Below are positions 15,761-23,615 of a DNA stretch of 40,789 bases, in pieces. Position numbers and translations under genes: made by a program. How positions within the stretch are numbered: position 1 is the stretch's first letter; each line of letters begins with the position of its first letter. This stretch comes from Mucilaginibacter conchicola (GTDB lineage Bacteria; Bacteroidota; Bacteroidia; Sphingobacteriales; Sphingobacteriaceae), in assembly GCF_003432115.1 (NCBI RefSeq), contig NZ_QWDC01000007.1, positions 1 through 40,789 on the forward strand, read 5' to 3'. The notes beneath the pieces were generated by a model. It searched no databases. It saw nothing but the letters and a program-made list of their open reading frames with translations, and was not told where the DNA came from.

Positions 15761-17012
15761 AAAAGTTAGAATCAAAAACTGATGCCCTGAAAGATTTCTT
15801 GTTGAAGAATTGCCCCCAGGTAAAATAACTGAACTGATATTTATCTGCCGCGGTATCAAAAAACAGATCGCCTTCAAAAACAATGTAATGCCAGTTGGTT
15901 AGGTTGCCTGCCCAACTTACCGAATCATCAAGCATGTCTGAGTCAATAAGTAGTATCACCTGGTAACCTTCCTGGTAGTCTTTCTGCATTTGGATAAGCG
16001 TATCGCTGTGATCCCAACCGGTAAACAGGGTGGTATTATCTGTAATGGTAGTGTAACCCATAAAATCTTTCAGGATCTTGGTCATTACACTGCCCCAGTT
16101 GATGGCAGAAAAATCCTGCCCATCTTCGCCGGTGTAGCCCAGGTTACTTTCGCTGCTGCGTGTGCTGGCTAAAACTATCCAGTCTACCAAAGGCATTAAC
16201 CGCGGTGGATTGATGGGTGTGCCGTCAGAGTACTTACGCGAGCCGGGATATTTGGTATTCTCGGCAGTAGGCTGCATATCGTACATGGCCGAATTTGGCT
16301 TAACAGTATACTGGTTTAGCGTAACCGTCCCTTTCTGGTGAAGCTCAAGTGCTAAATTGCTATAACTGCCGGAATCTATCCTCAGGAAGCAATAAAAGAT
16401 AGCCGCCATACCGCAAAGCGAAGTACTGCTTTGGTTGATAAGGTAGTTTTTTGATAAACGCTGGTTGATCTCTTCTTTTACCTTTGCTCTGTCGAAATAT
16501 CTGAAACGGTAATGTACCCAAGTACTTAGCGATGCGCCGCCGTCCTTATTTTTGATGTAGGCGTATATGGTAAGGTTTTTACCGCAAACGGCAAGCGCCT
16601 CAATCGATACCAGGATCTTTTTGCCATGGCCGTCCTTAAAATCGGCTTGTACAACACCTTGCTCGGTCTCATATTTAAAACCCCAACGGATAGTAGACAG
16701 ATCGGTAGGCGCTTTTCCCTGCTTAAACTTTACAGCATCAAATGCGTAAACTTTGCCGTAAACCAGGCCTTTTACCAGGGTGCTGCTATCATTATAACCA
16801 TCATCCAACACGGTTTTTATCTGGATCTCCTCAACCTCAGGGTCGGTATTTTCCTTCTCGGGTGGGGTATAGGTATCATACTGTACCTTTTGGCTACTTT
16901 GCATAGCCACCTCTTTGCCGGCATTAAGATTAATATCGCCATTGGTAGCAAACCATCTCGAGCTTGTTGATTGCTCGCTGATTGATTTTGCTATATATTT
17001 TATGCTGCCCAT
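15735..17012 (-). CDS. Putative type VI effector with papain-like cysteine hydrolase domain
   Basis: This is a 425-aa protein with no signal peptide, starting 6 bp after VgrG. The first 45 residues (GSIKYIAKSISEQSTSSRW, then GDINLNAGKEVAMQSS) look like repeated short beta-rungs of the sort at the end of VgrG, so they may dock on or extend the spike. Residues of about 60-170 form a strand-rich domain. The C-terminal part carries a papain/C39-like arrangement: Q194 six residues before C200 in NQSSTSLCGMAAIFY, and H375 in TNWHYIVFEG, followed by YFTWG. In that fold Q forms the oxyanion hole, C is the nucleophile and H the base. Target (protein, peptide cross-link or other) cannot be told. I did not recognise a named family. 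The effector role is inferred from context and architecture. Confidence 0.7.
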   Translation of the reverse strand: MGSIKYIAKSISEQSTSSRWFATNGDINLNAGKEVAMQSSQKVQYDTYTPPEKENTDPEVEEIQIKTVLDDGYNDSSTLVKGLVYGKVYAFDAVKFKQGKAPTDLSTIRWGFKYETEQGVVQADFKDGHGKKILVSIEALAVCGKNLTIYAYIKNKDGGASLSTWVHYRFRYFDRAKVKEEINQRLSKNYLINQSSTSLCGMAAIFYCFLRIDSGSYSNLALELHQKGTVTLNQYTVKPNSAMYDMQPTAENTKYPGSRKYSDGTPINPPRLMPLVDWIVLASTRSSESNLGYTGEDGQDFSAINWGSVMTKILKDFMGYTTITDNTTLFTGWDHSDTLIQMQKDYQEGYQVILLIDSDMLDDSVSWAGNLTNWHYIVFEGDLFFDTAADKYQFSYFTWGQFFNKKSFRASVFDSNFYGYYKIKK

Positions 17013-17018
17013 GGGATA

Positions 17019-18827
17019 TTAAAATAATTTAACCTTGCCGCCGCTTTTGTTAACTATCTGGCTTGCGCTATGCAATTCGATGTTATCTTTTGTACTGTTA
17101 ACGTTGATTGTTTCGGCAGTTTTTTCGATATGGCTGGCCGTTTTTTGAAAGTTATCATTAGCAACAATGGTAACATTTTCGGCCATAACGGTATGATTTA
17201 GCCCGGCATCGCTGGTGATGTTTTCGCGGGCGCTGCTGCTGATAGATTCGCCTGCTGTGATAGCCACGGTTTCATCTGCAGCTATATTGATATTTTTGGC
17301 TCTTATGCTGATGGTTTCGGGAGCGGTTATCTCAATGCTGGATGCATTGGTATCGAACTTAATAACGTTCTGGTTTTTATCAGTAATGGTAATGGTTTCG
17401 TTGCCATCAGTATCATCAAACTGTATAAGGTGGCCACTCCGGGTTGCTATGGATTTGATAACGTTGCTAACATCGCCACCTGCTCCATTTTCACCGTTAA
17501 ATATGCTGCCCATTACAAAAGGCCTGTCCGGGTCATTATACCTGAAGCCGATGATCACCTGGTCGCCAACCTCGGGTACAAACACCTGGCCGCGGTTTTG
17601 GCTAAACTGGCTGCTGGAGCCCGCGTTAGGCGTCAAAACCCTTATCCAATCGGTACATTGCTCGTTTTCCTGCCAAAGCATCTGCACCCTAATGCGGCCA
17701 ATGCGTTTAGGGTCTGCATTATCTATCACCGTAGCCACCTGCGACTCGGCTTGCGGGTTTTTAACGTTTGGTACGGGTATAGCGGTTACATTAGCCGTAA
17801 TACCCCTGAAACGATTTTTGTAACGCCCTACGGCGTCTATCTGGTGGCTTATTTCGGTAATAATGTATTTACCCAGGTTGCTTTGGTCAAACATACCTAT
17901 GCCCGATGATCGCGATACCGTAACATCGGTAATGCTTCCTAAATTAAGTGCAGCATTGGTGCTTTCTCCATTAAGGTCAGAAAGATCTGCCGCTGCCGCT
18001 GCCGCATGGATATTGGTTAAATCATCCAATTGCTGTTTGTTGGCAACGCGTGGTTTTATAGGCGTATTTACTTTATCTGTAAATATTTTGCCGCTTGTTT
18101 GGATGCTGTTGCTGCCATAAGTATCAAGCCCCTGGCTGTTGCCGGTAGTACCTGCATTAAATACCTGGTTATCGGCAGCATTGTAAGAGTAGTACGAAAA
18201 TTTTTGTGGTTTTATGCGCACGGCCGCCTTCATTACGCTAAGGTTTTGCCCATGTACAAGTGTTGTTTCTTTTTGGTCTGCTGGTTTGCCGAAGTGCAGC
18301 GTGTTGCCATCGTAATAAAAAAACTCCCCGTACTCGGCGCTTAATCTGTTTAAAAAATCGAAATTGCTTTCTTTAAACTGGGTAATGTAAGTTAGGTTTT
18401 CCTGGTAAACAGGTTTAATGTTGATATTTAGATCGTTAGCCGGTACTGATGAAACAGCCTGCCTAACTATAGTTGCCAGAGGAATATTGTTAAATGATTT
18501 TAAACGATTGCCTGTTTCAAGCAATATGGTAGGAGAGTAGCCGCTTACAATTAAATTGCCTCTAAGGCCAAGGTTTTGCTCAAGCGCAACTTCGCAAATA
18601 ATACCTTTAAAGTTCATTGCCCCATCATCAAGGCTTACCACGAGGCTTTGGCCAACCCATGATTGCGATTGATCAATTTTATGTGCGCCTAATGATTCAC
18701 CTATATCATGGTTTAGGATAACCTCAAACCTGTGATGCTGATTAAATGCCTGATCTATTTTTATGGAATCAAAGTGCAATATGGGTTGATCCGCAATATG
18801 CAATTCGACTGACAACTTTTTTTCCAT
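17019..18827 (-). CDS. vgrG: Type VI secretion spike protein VgrG (TssI)
   Basis: This is a 602-aa VgrG of the Bacteroidota type. Residues 1 to about 345 match the gp27/GPD-like hub (HHRFEVILNHD, SWVGQSLVVSLDDG, YGEFFYYDGNTLHFG). The OB-fold gp5-like part starts near D372 (DPKRIGRIRVQMLW) and includes GQVFVPEVGDQVIIGFRYNDPDRPFVMGSI-type sequence. About 465-602 is a parallel beta-helix needle of regular valine/isoleucine rungs (ITITDKNQNVIKFD, ISIRAKNINIAADETVAIT), ending KSGGKVKLF. No extra C-terminal effector domain is fused, so cargo is supplied by the genes after it. It heads the tight cluster of effectors and follows the two hcp genes. Sheath and baseplate genes are absent from the window. 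Confidence 0.95.
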   Translation of the reverse strand: MEKKLSVELHIADQPILHFDSIKIDQAFNQHHRFEVILNHDIGESLGAHKIDQSQSWVGQSLVVSLDDGAMNFKGIICEVALEQNLGLRGNLIVSGYSPTILLETGNRLKSFNNIPLATIVRQAVSSVPANDLNINIKPVYQENLTYITQFKESNFDFLNRLSAEYGEFFYYDGNTLHFGKPADQKETTLVHGQNLSVMKAAVRIKPQKFSYYSYNAADNQVFNAGTTGNSQGLDTYGSNSIQTSGKIFTDKVNTPIKPRVANKQQLDDLTNIHAAAAAADLSDLNGESTNAALNLGSITDVTVSRSSGIGMFDQSNLGKYIITEISHQIDAVGRYKNRFRGITANVTAIPVPNVKNPQAESQVATVIDNADPKRIGRIRVQMLWQENEQCTDWIRVLTPNAGSSSQFSQNRGQVFVPEVGDQVIIGFRYNDPDRPFVMGSIFNGENGAGGDVSNVIKSIATRSGHLIQFDDTDGNETITITDKNQNVIKFDTNASSIEITAPETISIRAKNINIAADETVAITAGESISSSARENITSDAGLNHTVMAENVTIVANDNFQKTASHIEKTAETINVNSTKDNIELHSASQIVNKSGGKVKLF

Positions 18828-18943
18828 GATGCTTAGGTTTAGGTATCGGTCTCAATTATCTACACATCACGAGGGGCATAACCATGACTGTGAATAACCT
18901 GCTAATACCTGCTTGGTACGATATTATTAAATGATATAAGTAA

Positions 18944-18963
18944 GAACCGCTTCTGCGCGGTTC
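18944..18963 (-). terminator. Hairpin between hcp and vgrG
   Basis: GAACCGC (18944-18950) pairs perfectly with GCGGTTC (18957-18963) around a 6-nt loop, 28 bp after the stop of the hcp gene at 18991 on the minus strand. Downstream on that strand the sequence is TTACTTATATC, only moderately T-rich. It could be a partial terminator that keeps Hcp made in excess over VgrG. Confidence 0.5.
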
Positions 18964-18990
18964 CTACCGTATTGTTTCTGCAATTACGTA

Positions 18991-19383
18991 TTATTTGGGC
19001 CAGTCGTTCTCGTGCTCGGCATTACCAATTTTTAGGGTACGTGCCGAAATAACAAAGCTTAACGACATTGGAGTGTTACCCACAATAGATAAACCCTCAT
19101 TGTATTGGATGATGTAACCATCCTGAAAGCTTAACTCTTTCATTTTGGCATCTTCTTCTGATTTTTTAAAGGTGATAGTACCGCTCAATGGTTTGTACTG
19201 GTTGTTTACCATTGATTCGATAACCGAAGTATCTTCGGTTGATTCAACCTCAACCTGGATGGTGCCACCATACACACCTGAAGAAGGACGACCTTTGGCG
19301 TCAACATCCCTGCTTAACGCATAACTGCACTGTAGTACGTCAAACTCTTTTGAGCCTATATTAATTCTTGCTTTGAAAGCCAT
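18991..19383 (-). CDS. tssD: Type VI secretion tube protein Hcp (TssD), copy 2
   Basis: This is a 130-aa Hcp-like protein of the Bacteroidota TssD family, the hexameric ring that stacks into the expelled tube. The core RDVDAKGRPSSGVYGGT is followed by the VESTEDTSVIESMVNNQYKP region and MKELSFQDGYIIQYNEG, then a C-terminal strand ending EHENDWPK. It is 54 bp downstream of a close paralogue and 163 bp upstream of vgrG, with a hairpin in between. The two Hcps differ in the N-terminal strand and around the pore-facing GTI-K/LL-I segment, so they may carry different cargo or mix in one tube. Confidence 0.95.
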   Translation of the reverse strand: MAFKARINIGSKEFDVLQCSYALSRDVDAKGRPSSGVYGGTIQVEVESTEDTSVIESMVNNQYKPLSGTITFKKSEEDAKMKELSFQDGYIIQYNEGLSIVGNTPMSLSFVISARTLKIGNAEHENDWPK

Positions 19384-19437
19384 GGTTGTAATATTTTAAA
19401 TTGTAATAAATTAGACAGATCAGAAAACTATGCGTGT

Positions 19438-19839
19438 TTACGCTTTAACACCCGGCCAATCGTTCACGTGTTCCGCACTGCCTAATTTTAGTTTGCGGGC
19501 AGAGATGGTGAATTTATAGGTCATGGGTGTATCACCGGTGATGTTTAAACCTTCAGCATACTTAATGATATAGCCGTCTTCAAAAGTCAGCTCTTTCATT
19601 TTTGCATCTTCTTCAGATTTTTTGATCAACAAAGTGCCGGCAAGGGGTTTATACTGGTTGTTCACCATTGATTCGACAACTGAGGTGTCTTCGGTAGACT
19701 CAACTTCTATGTCAATTGTACCGCCATAAACACCTGAGGACGGGCGTCCTTTTGAGTCAACATCGCGGTTAAGGGTGTAAGAGCAATGTAGAACATCGTA
19801 CTCTTTGCCCGAAAAATTCAATCTTGCTTTGAAAGCCAT
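19438..19839 (-). CDS. tssD: Type VI secretion tube protein Hcp (TssD), copy 1
   Basis: This is a 133-aa TssD protein and the first gene of the island. I chose the ATG at 19839 (MAFKARLNF) because it matches the start of the neighbouring copy (MAFKARINI). The 12-residue upstream extension from 19875 is hydrophobic and has no counterpart. It shares the signature RDVDSKGRPSSGVYGGT and the STEDTSV/VNNQYKPL core with copy 2, a clear tandem duplication with moderate divergence. It would form part of the expelled inner tube and may bind small effectors within the ring. The AT-rich stretch upstream (19840-20128) must hold its promoter; a TATATTTTG on the minus strand (19899-19907) is only an imperfect -7 box. 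Confidence 0.94.
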   Translation of the reverse strand: MAFKARLNFSGKEYDVLHCSYTLNRDVDSKGRPSSGVYGGTIDIEVESTEDTSVVESMVNNQYKPLAGTLLIKKSEEDAKMKELTFEDGYIIKYAEGLNITGDTPMTYKFTISARKLKLGSAEHVNDWPGVKA

Positions 19840-20078
19840 AACGATAAGTTTTAAGGTTAATGTTAACAAATACAAAACCTGCTGTTGGTTCTGCTTTGCA
19901 AAATATAGTACAAAGAAAATAAAGTATTGTTTTTCGAAATAATGCTGGTTTCTAACAATTTTTTAATTTATACACCTTAACTATTACTTAGGGCTTGTTT
20001 TTGACATTGAAAATAAAACTTACGGATAAGGCCCGATAGGTTCTCATAATACCCAAACATGGTTGTTTATGCATTGAT

Positions 20079-20109
20079 TTTGCTTAATTGGTTTAAGATC
20101 ATATTTTTG
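20079..20109 (+). promoter_or_regulatory. Consensus Bacteroidota promoter for the GH5 gene
   Basis: TTTG (20079-20082) and TATTTTTG (20102-20109) match the -33 and -7 elements of the Bacteroidota primary sigma factor, TTTG and TAnnTTTG, with exactly 19 bp between them. The -7 box lies 19 bp before the GH5 start codon, giving a very short leader. It is the best-formed promoter inside the window, and it implies housekeeping-type expression of the enzyme rather than ECF control. Confidence 0.8.
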
Positions 20110-20128
20110 CGCGCCAACTAACCAAATT

Positions 20129-21424
20129 ATGAAACCACTATCACTACGCTTAACCGCGGTTTTATTCCTTTGCGCGCTTTTTAGTTTTAATACCGTCTCA
20201 GCACAAACTTTTGTGAAGACCGAGAACGGCCATTTCAAATCAGGCGGCAGCAATTACTATTATATCGGCTCTAACTTTTGGTACGGCCCTATGCTGGGCG
20301 CCAAAAACGGTAACCGCGCCAGGCTCGTTAAAGAGCTTGATGTGCTTAAAGCCAACGGCGTAAATAATTTGCGAATATTGGTAGGTGCCGATGGACCTGC
20401 CCGCCCTAATAAAGTACAACCATCGCTTCAAACCGCTGCCGGTGTTTATGATCAGAACCTTTTGGGCGGCCTCGATTTTTTGTTAGCGGAGATGCAGCGC
20501 CGCGGTATGAAAGCCATACTTTACCTCAACAACTCGTGGGAGTGGTCTGGCGGTTACAGCCAGTACCTGGAATGGGCTGGCAAAGGCAAAGCCCCTGTGC
20601 CATCTGTTGATGGCTGGAATACTTTCCAAAGCTATGTAGCCCAATTTGTGAAAGATGATAAGGCTAAGCAATTGTTCAAAAATCATGTGCGCTACATTTT
20701 AAACCGTACCAACAGCATTACCAAACGCAAATACGTTAATGATCCGGCTATTATGGCCTGGCAGATAGGCAACGAGCCCCGCGCTTTTTCTGCAGAGGGT
20801 AAAGCTCCGTTTGCAGCATGGATAAAAGAGACGGCACGTTTCATCAAATCTATTGATAAAAACCACCTGGTAACCACAGGCAGCGAAGGCCAGGCAGGAT
20901 GCGAGGATGATATCAAACTTTGGGAAGATATCCACGCTGAACCTGCTATTGATTATGTTACTATCCACATCTGGCCAAGTAACTGGGGCTGGTTGGACAG
21001 GGCAAACATGCCTGCTACGTTCGACAGAGCGATCGCCAACACTAAAACTTACCTGGATAACCACCTTGCCATAGCTAAACAACTCAAAAAACCATTAGTG
21101 GTTGAGGAATTTGGATTGCCGAGAGATAGCATGAAGTTTAACCCCGAATCGGCAACTACGCTGCGCGATAAATACTACACCACCATTTTTGAACTAATAA
21201 GCCAAAGCGCTAAGACCGCTGATATTTTTGCCGGATGTAATTTCTGGGCATGGGGCGGTACAGGCAGGGCAACCAAAGGCCACGTTTTTTGGCAGGATGG
21301 TGATGCTTACCTTGGCGACCCGGCGCAAGAGGAGCAGGGCCTGTACTCTGTTTTTGATAACGATACCATTGTGCCTGCTATAAAGCAATACAATCAACAG
21401 TTGCAGCAATTAAATAAGCGCTAA
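20129..21424 (+). CDS. GH5 family endo-beta-mannanase-like glycoside hydrolase
   Basis: This is a 431-aa secreted enzyme that should cleave internal beta-1,4-mannosidic bonds in mannan-type hemicellulose, outside or in the periplasm. A Sec signal peptide ends around VSAQ (residue 26). The rest is one (beta/alpha)8 barrel. The acid/base E216 is in WQIGNEPR and the nucleophile E327 in VVEEFG, with substrate-site motifs NFWYG, LRILVG, NNSWEW and FWAWGG. These fit the mannanase branch (subfamily GH5_7-like). It has its own promoter and is transcribed towards the minus-strand sigma-factor gene with 11 bp between stops, so it is not part of the SusC/D operon though likely part of the same nutrient programme. 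No carbohydrate-binding module is attached. Confidence 0.9.
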   Translation: MKPLSLRLTAVLFLCALFSFNTVSAQTFVKTENGHFKSGGSNYYYIGSNFWYGPMLGAKNGNRARLVKELDVLKANGVNNLRILVGADGPARPNKVQPSLQTAAGVYDQNLLGGLDFLLAEMQRRGMKAILYLNNSWEWSGGYSQYLEWAGKGKAPVPSVDGWNTFQSYVAQFVKDDKAKQLFKNHVRYILNRTNSITKRKYVNDPAIMAWQIGNEPRAFSAEGKAPFAAWIKETARFIKSIDKNHLVTTGSEGQAGCEDDIKLWEDIHAEPAIDYVTIHIWPSNWGWLDRANMPATFDRAIANTKTYLDNHLAIAKQLKKPLVVEEFGLPRDSMKFNPESATTLRDKYYTTIFELISQSAKTADIFAGCNFWAWGGTGRATKGHVFWQDGDAYLGDPAQEEQGLYSVFDNDTIVPAIKQYNQQLQQLNKR

Positions 21425-21435
21425 AAAATTAATTG

Positions 21436-22014
21436 TTATTTCATCAGCATAAACAGCACCGTTAATGATGCGGTGTGTTTTAGGCAAAGCCTTAAGTGTT
21501 TGAGAGCTATGGTTATCTGGTTCTCAACACTTCTTTTTGATATGCCTAATTGGGCGGCTATCTCATCATTGCTTAAATTATTGAACCTGCTAAGCCTGAA
21601 GATCTCCTGGCAGCGTTTGGGCAGCTGGTGCATGTAGGCAAATACTTCCTGTTCAAGTTCCTGTTCGTTTATTCTGTCGTCGGCAAGGCTCGCGTCGGCA
21701 GCATCGTGGAACTGGCTTTCATCGATATAAGTTACAGCTAATTTTTTTGCCCGGATGCGGTTGTATGCCTGGTAGCGTACGGCATTAAGCAGGTAATTTT
21801 CAAAGCAAATTATTTCAAGATTCCTGCGTCGATCCCAAAGATTCAGGAAAATATCGTGCACCAATTCCTCGCTGGTTTCACGATTTTTGAGGTACCGGTT
21901 ACAGGTATTGTACAGCCTTCCCCAATAACGATCAAAAAGCTCTTTAAAAGCATTTTCATCATCATGGCGCACGGCGTTCCACAACACAATGTCGTCTTTC
22001 AGATCTATAGTCAT
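21436..22014 (-). CDS. ECF RNA polymerase sigma factor (FecI-like)
   Basis: This is a 192-aa sigma-70 family ECF factor expected to direct transcription of the neighbouring polysaccharide-uptake genes. The region 2 helices (about 15-85) include FDRYWGRLYNTCNRYL and EELVHDIFLNLWDRR. Region 4 (about 130-180) has the helix-turn-helix LSNDEIAAQLGISKRSVENQI. I chose the ATG at 22014 (MTIDLKDD); the longer in-frame start at 22077 adds an unrelated hydrophobic leader. Its partner FecR is encoded divergently, about 300 bp away, rather than downstream as is usual. The C-terminus ends in a hydrophobic SLTVLFMLMK tail, common in this Bacteroidota group. Confidence 0.93.
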   Translation of the reverse strand: MTIDLKDDIVLWNAVRHDDENAFKELFDRYWGRLYNTCNRYLKNRETSEELVHDIFLNLWDRRRNLEIICFENYLLNAVRYQAYNRIRAKKLAVTYIDESQFHDAADASLADDRINEQELEQEVFAYMHQLPKRCQEIFRLSRFNNLSNDEIAAQLGISKRSVENQITIALKHLRLCLKHTASLTVLFMLMK

Positions 22015-22317
22015 AATTGGGTTTATGAAATTAGGAAAATCAATCCTATAAAACAAGCCATTTATGTTGCTGTCCATGAGAAGTTTGCACGGTTTTGGCC
22101 TATTCGGTTAAGCGATAGCGTAAAGGTTAAATAAATGGTAGTGAAGTCTTTTGTTTAAACTTTAGGTTAAATGAAATACATGGTATTGTTACAATTTAAG
22201 GTTGCTTTTTAGAGTGATAAATGGCCGCTTACAAATAAAATTTAAAAAAGTTTTATAAAGTATGTGTGTTACATGCGCTTTTGCACACTTAACCTATACA
22301 ACCAATTACTAACCTTC
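22015..22317. other. Divergent intergenic region between sigma factor and fecR
   Basis: These 303 bp separate the two divergent regulators. The stretch is AT-rich, especially 22130-22260. I find no consensus TTTG/TAnnTTTG promoter on either strand, no strong inverted repeat and no credible small gene. It must nevertheless contain the start sites of both genes, perhaps of an ECF type that I cannot recognise. Confidence 0.5.
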
Positions 22318-23475
22318 ATGCTTACCAGAGAAGAGTTTGTACAACTTTACGAAAAATACCAGGCCGGCCAGTGCACCCCGGATGAAATTGTATTGCTAAA
22401 CAATTACCGTGACGAGATGCATCTGCTTGATGATGAGTTTGATATGGCAGCTGATGAAAAGCAGCAAATGAAAAACCGCATCTGGCAACGCCTTGAAGAA
22501 AGCCGCAGTCTGCAACCTGTTGCATCAAAAAGCTATACCTGGTTAAAAGTAGCCGCAGTATTGCTCGTATTCCTGTCCGCCGGGATAGCATTTATTAAGT
22601 ATCAGCAAAAAGATGCTGCGCCATTTATCGCGGCGTCAGAACAAGCTTCACAACCACATATCGCCCCGGGCGGTAACAAAGCATTTTTAACCATGGCCAA
22701 TGGTAAAACCATTGTTTTAACTGATGCTAAGAACGGACAGTTGGGTACACAAGCGGGTATGCGGGTAAGCAAAACCAAAGATGGCCTGTTGGTTTACAGC
22801 GCTGCTACAGCTACTACAGGCACAGCTACTGATGCTAATGCAATGAACACGGTAAGCACGCCACGCGGCGGGCAATACCAGGTTATATTGGCCGATGGTA
22901 CCAAAGTTTGGTTAAACTCGGTATCATCCCTTAAATACCCGGTATCATTTGATGGTAACACCCGCACGGTAGAGCTTGCCGGCGAAGGTTATTTCGAAGT
23001 AGCAAAAAATAAGAACAAACCATTTATTGTAAAAGCCAACGGCAACAGTATTGAAGTACTGGGTACCCACTTTGATATAAGCGCTTACAGCGATGACAGA
23101 ACGGTTACCACAACCTTGTTAGAAGGATCGGTAAGGTTACGTAAAGGCGATGCTACTGCTATGCTCATCCCGGGCCAGCAGGGCATATCAGTAAGCGGCA
23201 GCGAGGGTTTTAACGTACAGGAAGCCAACACAGAACAGGCCATAGCCTGGAAAAACGGTTTATTTATGTTCAGCAATGCTGATATCCGTACCATCATGAA
23301 ACAGGCATCGCGCTGGTACGATGTGGATGTTGAATACCTGGATAACCTTAAGGGTAAAGAATTTGGCGGTAAAATATCGCGCTATAAAGATATATCTGAA
23401 CTGATGCATAACCTGGAACTTACAGGTACCATACACTTTAAGGTAGAAGGAAGGAGGGTAATAGTTATGCAGTAA
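22318..23475 (+). CDS. FecR-family anti-sigma factor
   Basis: This is a 385-aa inner-membrane regulator that should hold the ECF sigma factor inactive until the STN domain of SusC signals substrate. Residues 1-70 are the cytoplasmic sigma-binding helices. A single span lies at about 75-94 (WLKVAAVLLVFLSAGIAFIKY). The periplasmic FecR beta-domain follows (VSTPRGGQYQVILADGTKVWLNSVS region at about 180-260). The C-terminal DUF4974-like domain (SRWYDVDVEYLDN, then ELTGTIHFKVEGRRVIV) ends the protein. I chose the ATG at 22318 (MLTREEF), since the upstream ATG at 22264 adds residues unlike the family. SusC follows 140 bp downstream on the same strand. Confidence 0.93.
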   Translation: MLTREEFVQLYEKYQAGQCTPDEIVLLNNYRDEMHLLDDEFDMAADEKQQMKNRIWQRLEESRSLQPVASKSYTWLKVAAVLLVFLSAGIAFIKYQQKDAAPFIAASEQASQPHIAPGGNKAFLTMANGKTIVLTDAKNGQLGTQAGMRVSKTKDGLLVYSAATATTGTATDANAMNTVSTPRGGQYQVILADGTKVWLNSVSSLKYPVSFDGNTRTVELAGEGYFEVAKNKNKPFIVKANGNSIEVLGTHFDISAYSDDRTVTTTLLEGSVRLRKGDATAMLIPGQQGISVSGSEGFNVQEANTEQAIAWKNGLFMFSNADIRTIMKQASRWYDVDVEYLDNLKGKEFGGKISRYKDISELMHNLELTGTIHFKVEGRRVIVMQ

Positions 23476-23504
23476 CCTTTACGTTGCATAAATGATTACC
23501 AGAA

Positions 23505-23558
23505 ATCATCAGGAGCGTTTGCCGCGCCCCCGATGATCCTCAGCCTGTGAGAAGCTGA
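23505..23558 (+). promoter_or_regulatory. Two small hairpins in the fecR-susC gap
   Basis: ATCATC (23505-23510) pairs with GATGAT (23532-23537), with a partly matched inner G/C segment. TCAGC (23540-23544) pairs with GCTGA (23554-23558). Neither is followed by a T-run, so a terminator is unlikely. They could be leader structure in the susC transcript. The stems are short and the evidence is weak. Confidence 0.3.
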
Positions 23559-23615
23559 TGCCAGGTAATTAATTCAATTGTCTTCACCAACCCAATTATT
23601 TAACCTAACATCCAA

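Noticed and set aside
15761..15883. 41-residue N-terminal extension of the membrane protein at 15269
   Set aside because: It would overlap the putative effector gene by 149 bp and would place hydrophobic sequence unlike a signal before the real anchor.
17215..17823. Open frame of 202 codons on the plus strand opposite vgrG
   Set aside because: It is antisense to a clearly coding vgrG, has a low-complexity Ser/Leu composition and no recognisable domain.
19899..19907. TATATTTTG on the minus strand as a -7 box for hcp
   Set aside because: It has one extra T relative to TAnnTTTG and no TTTG at the right distance upstream.
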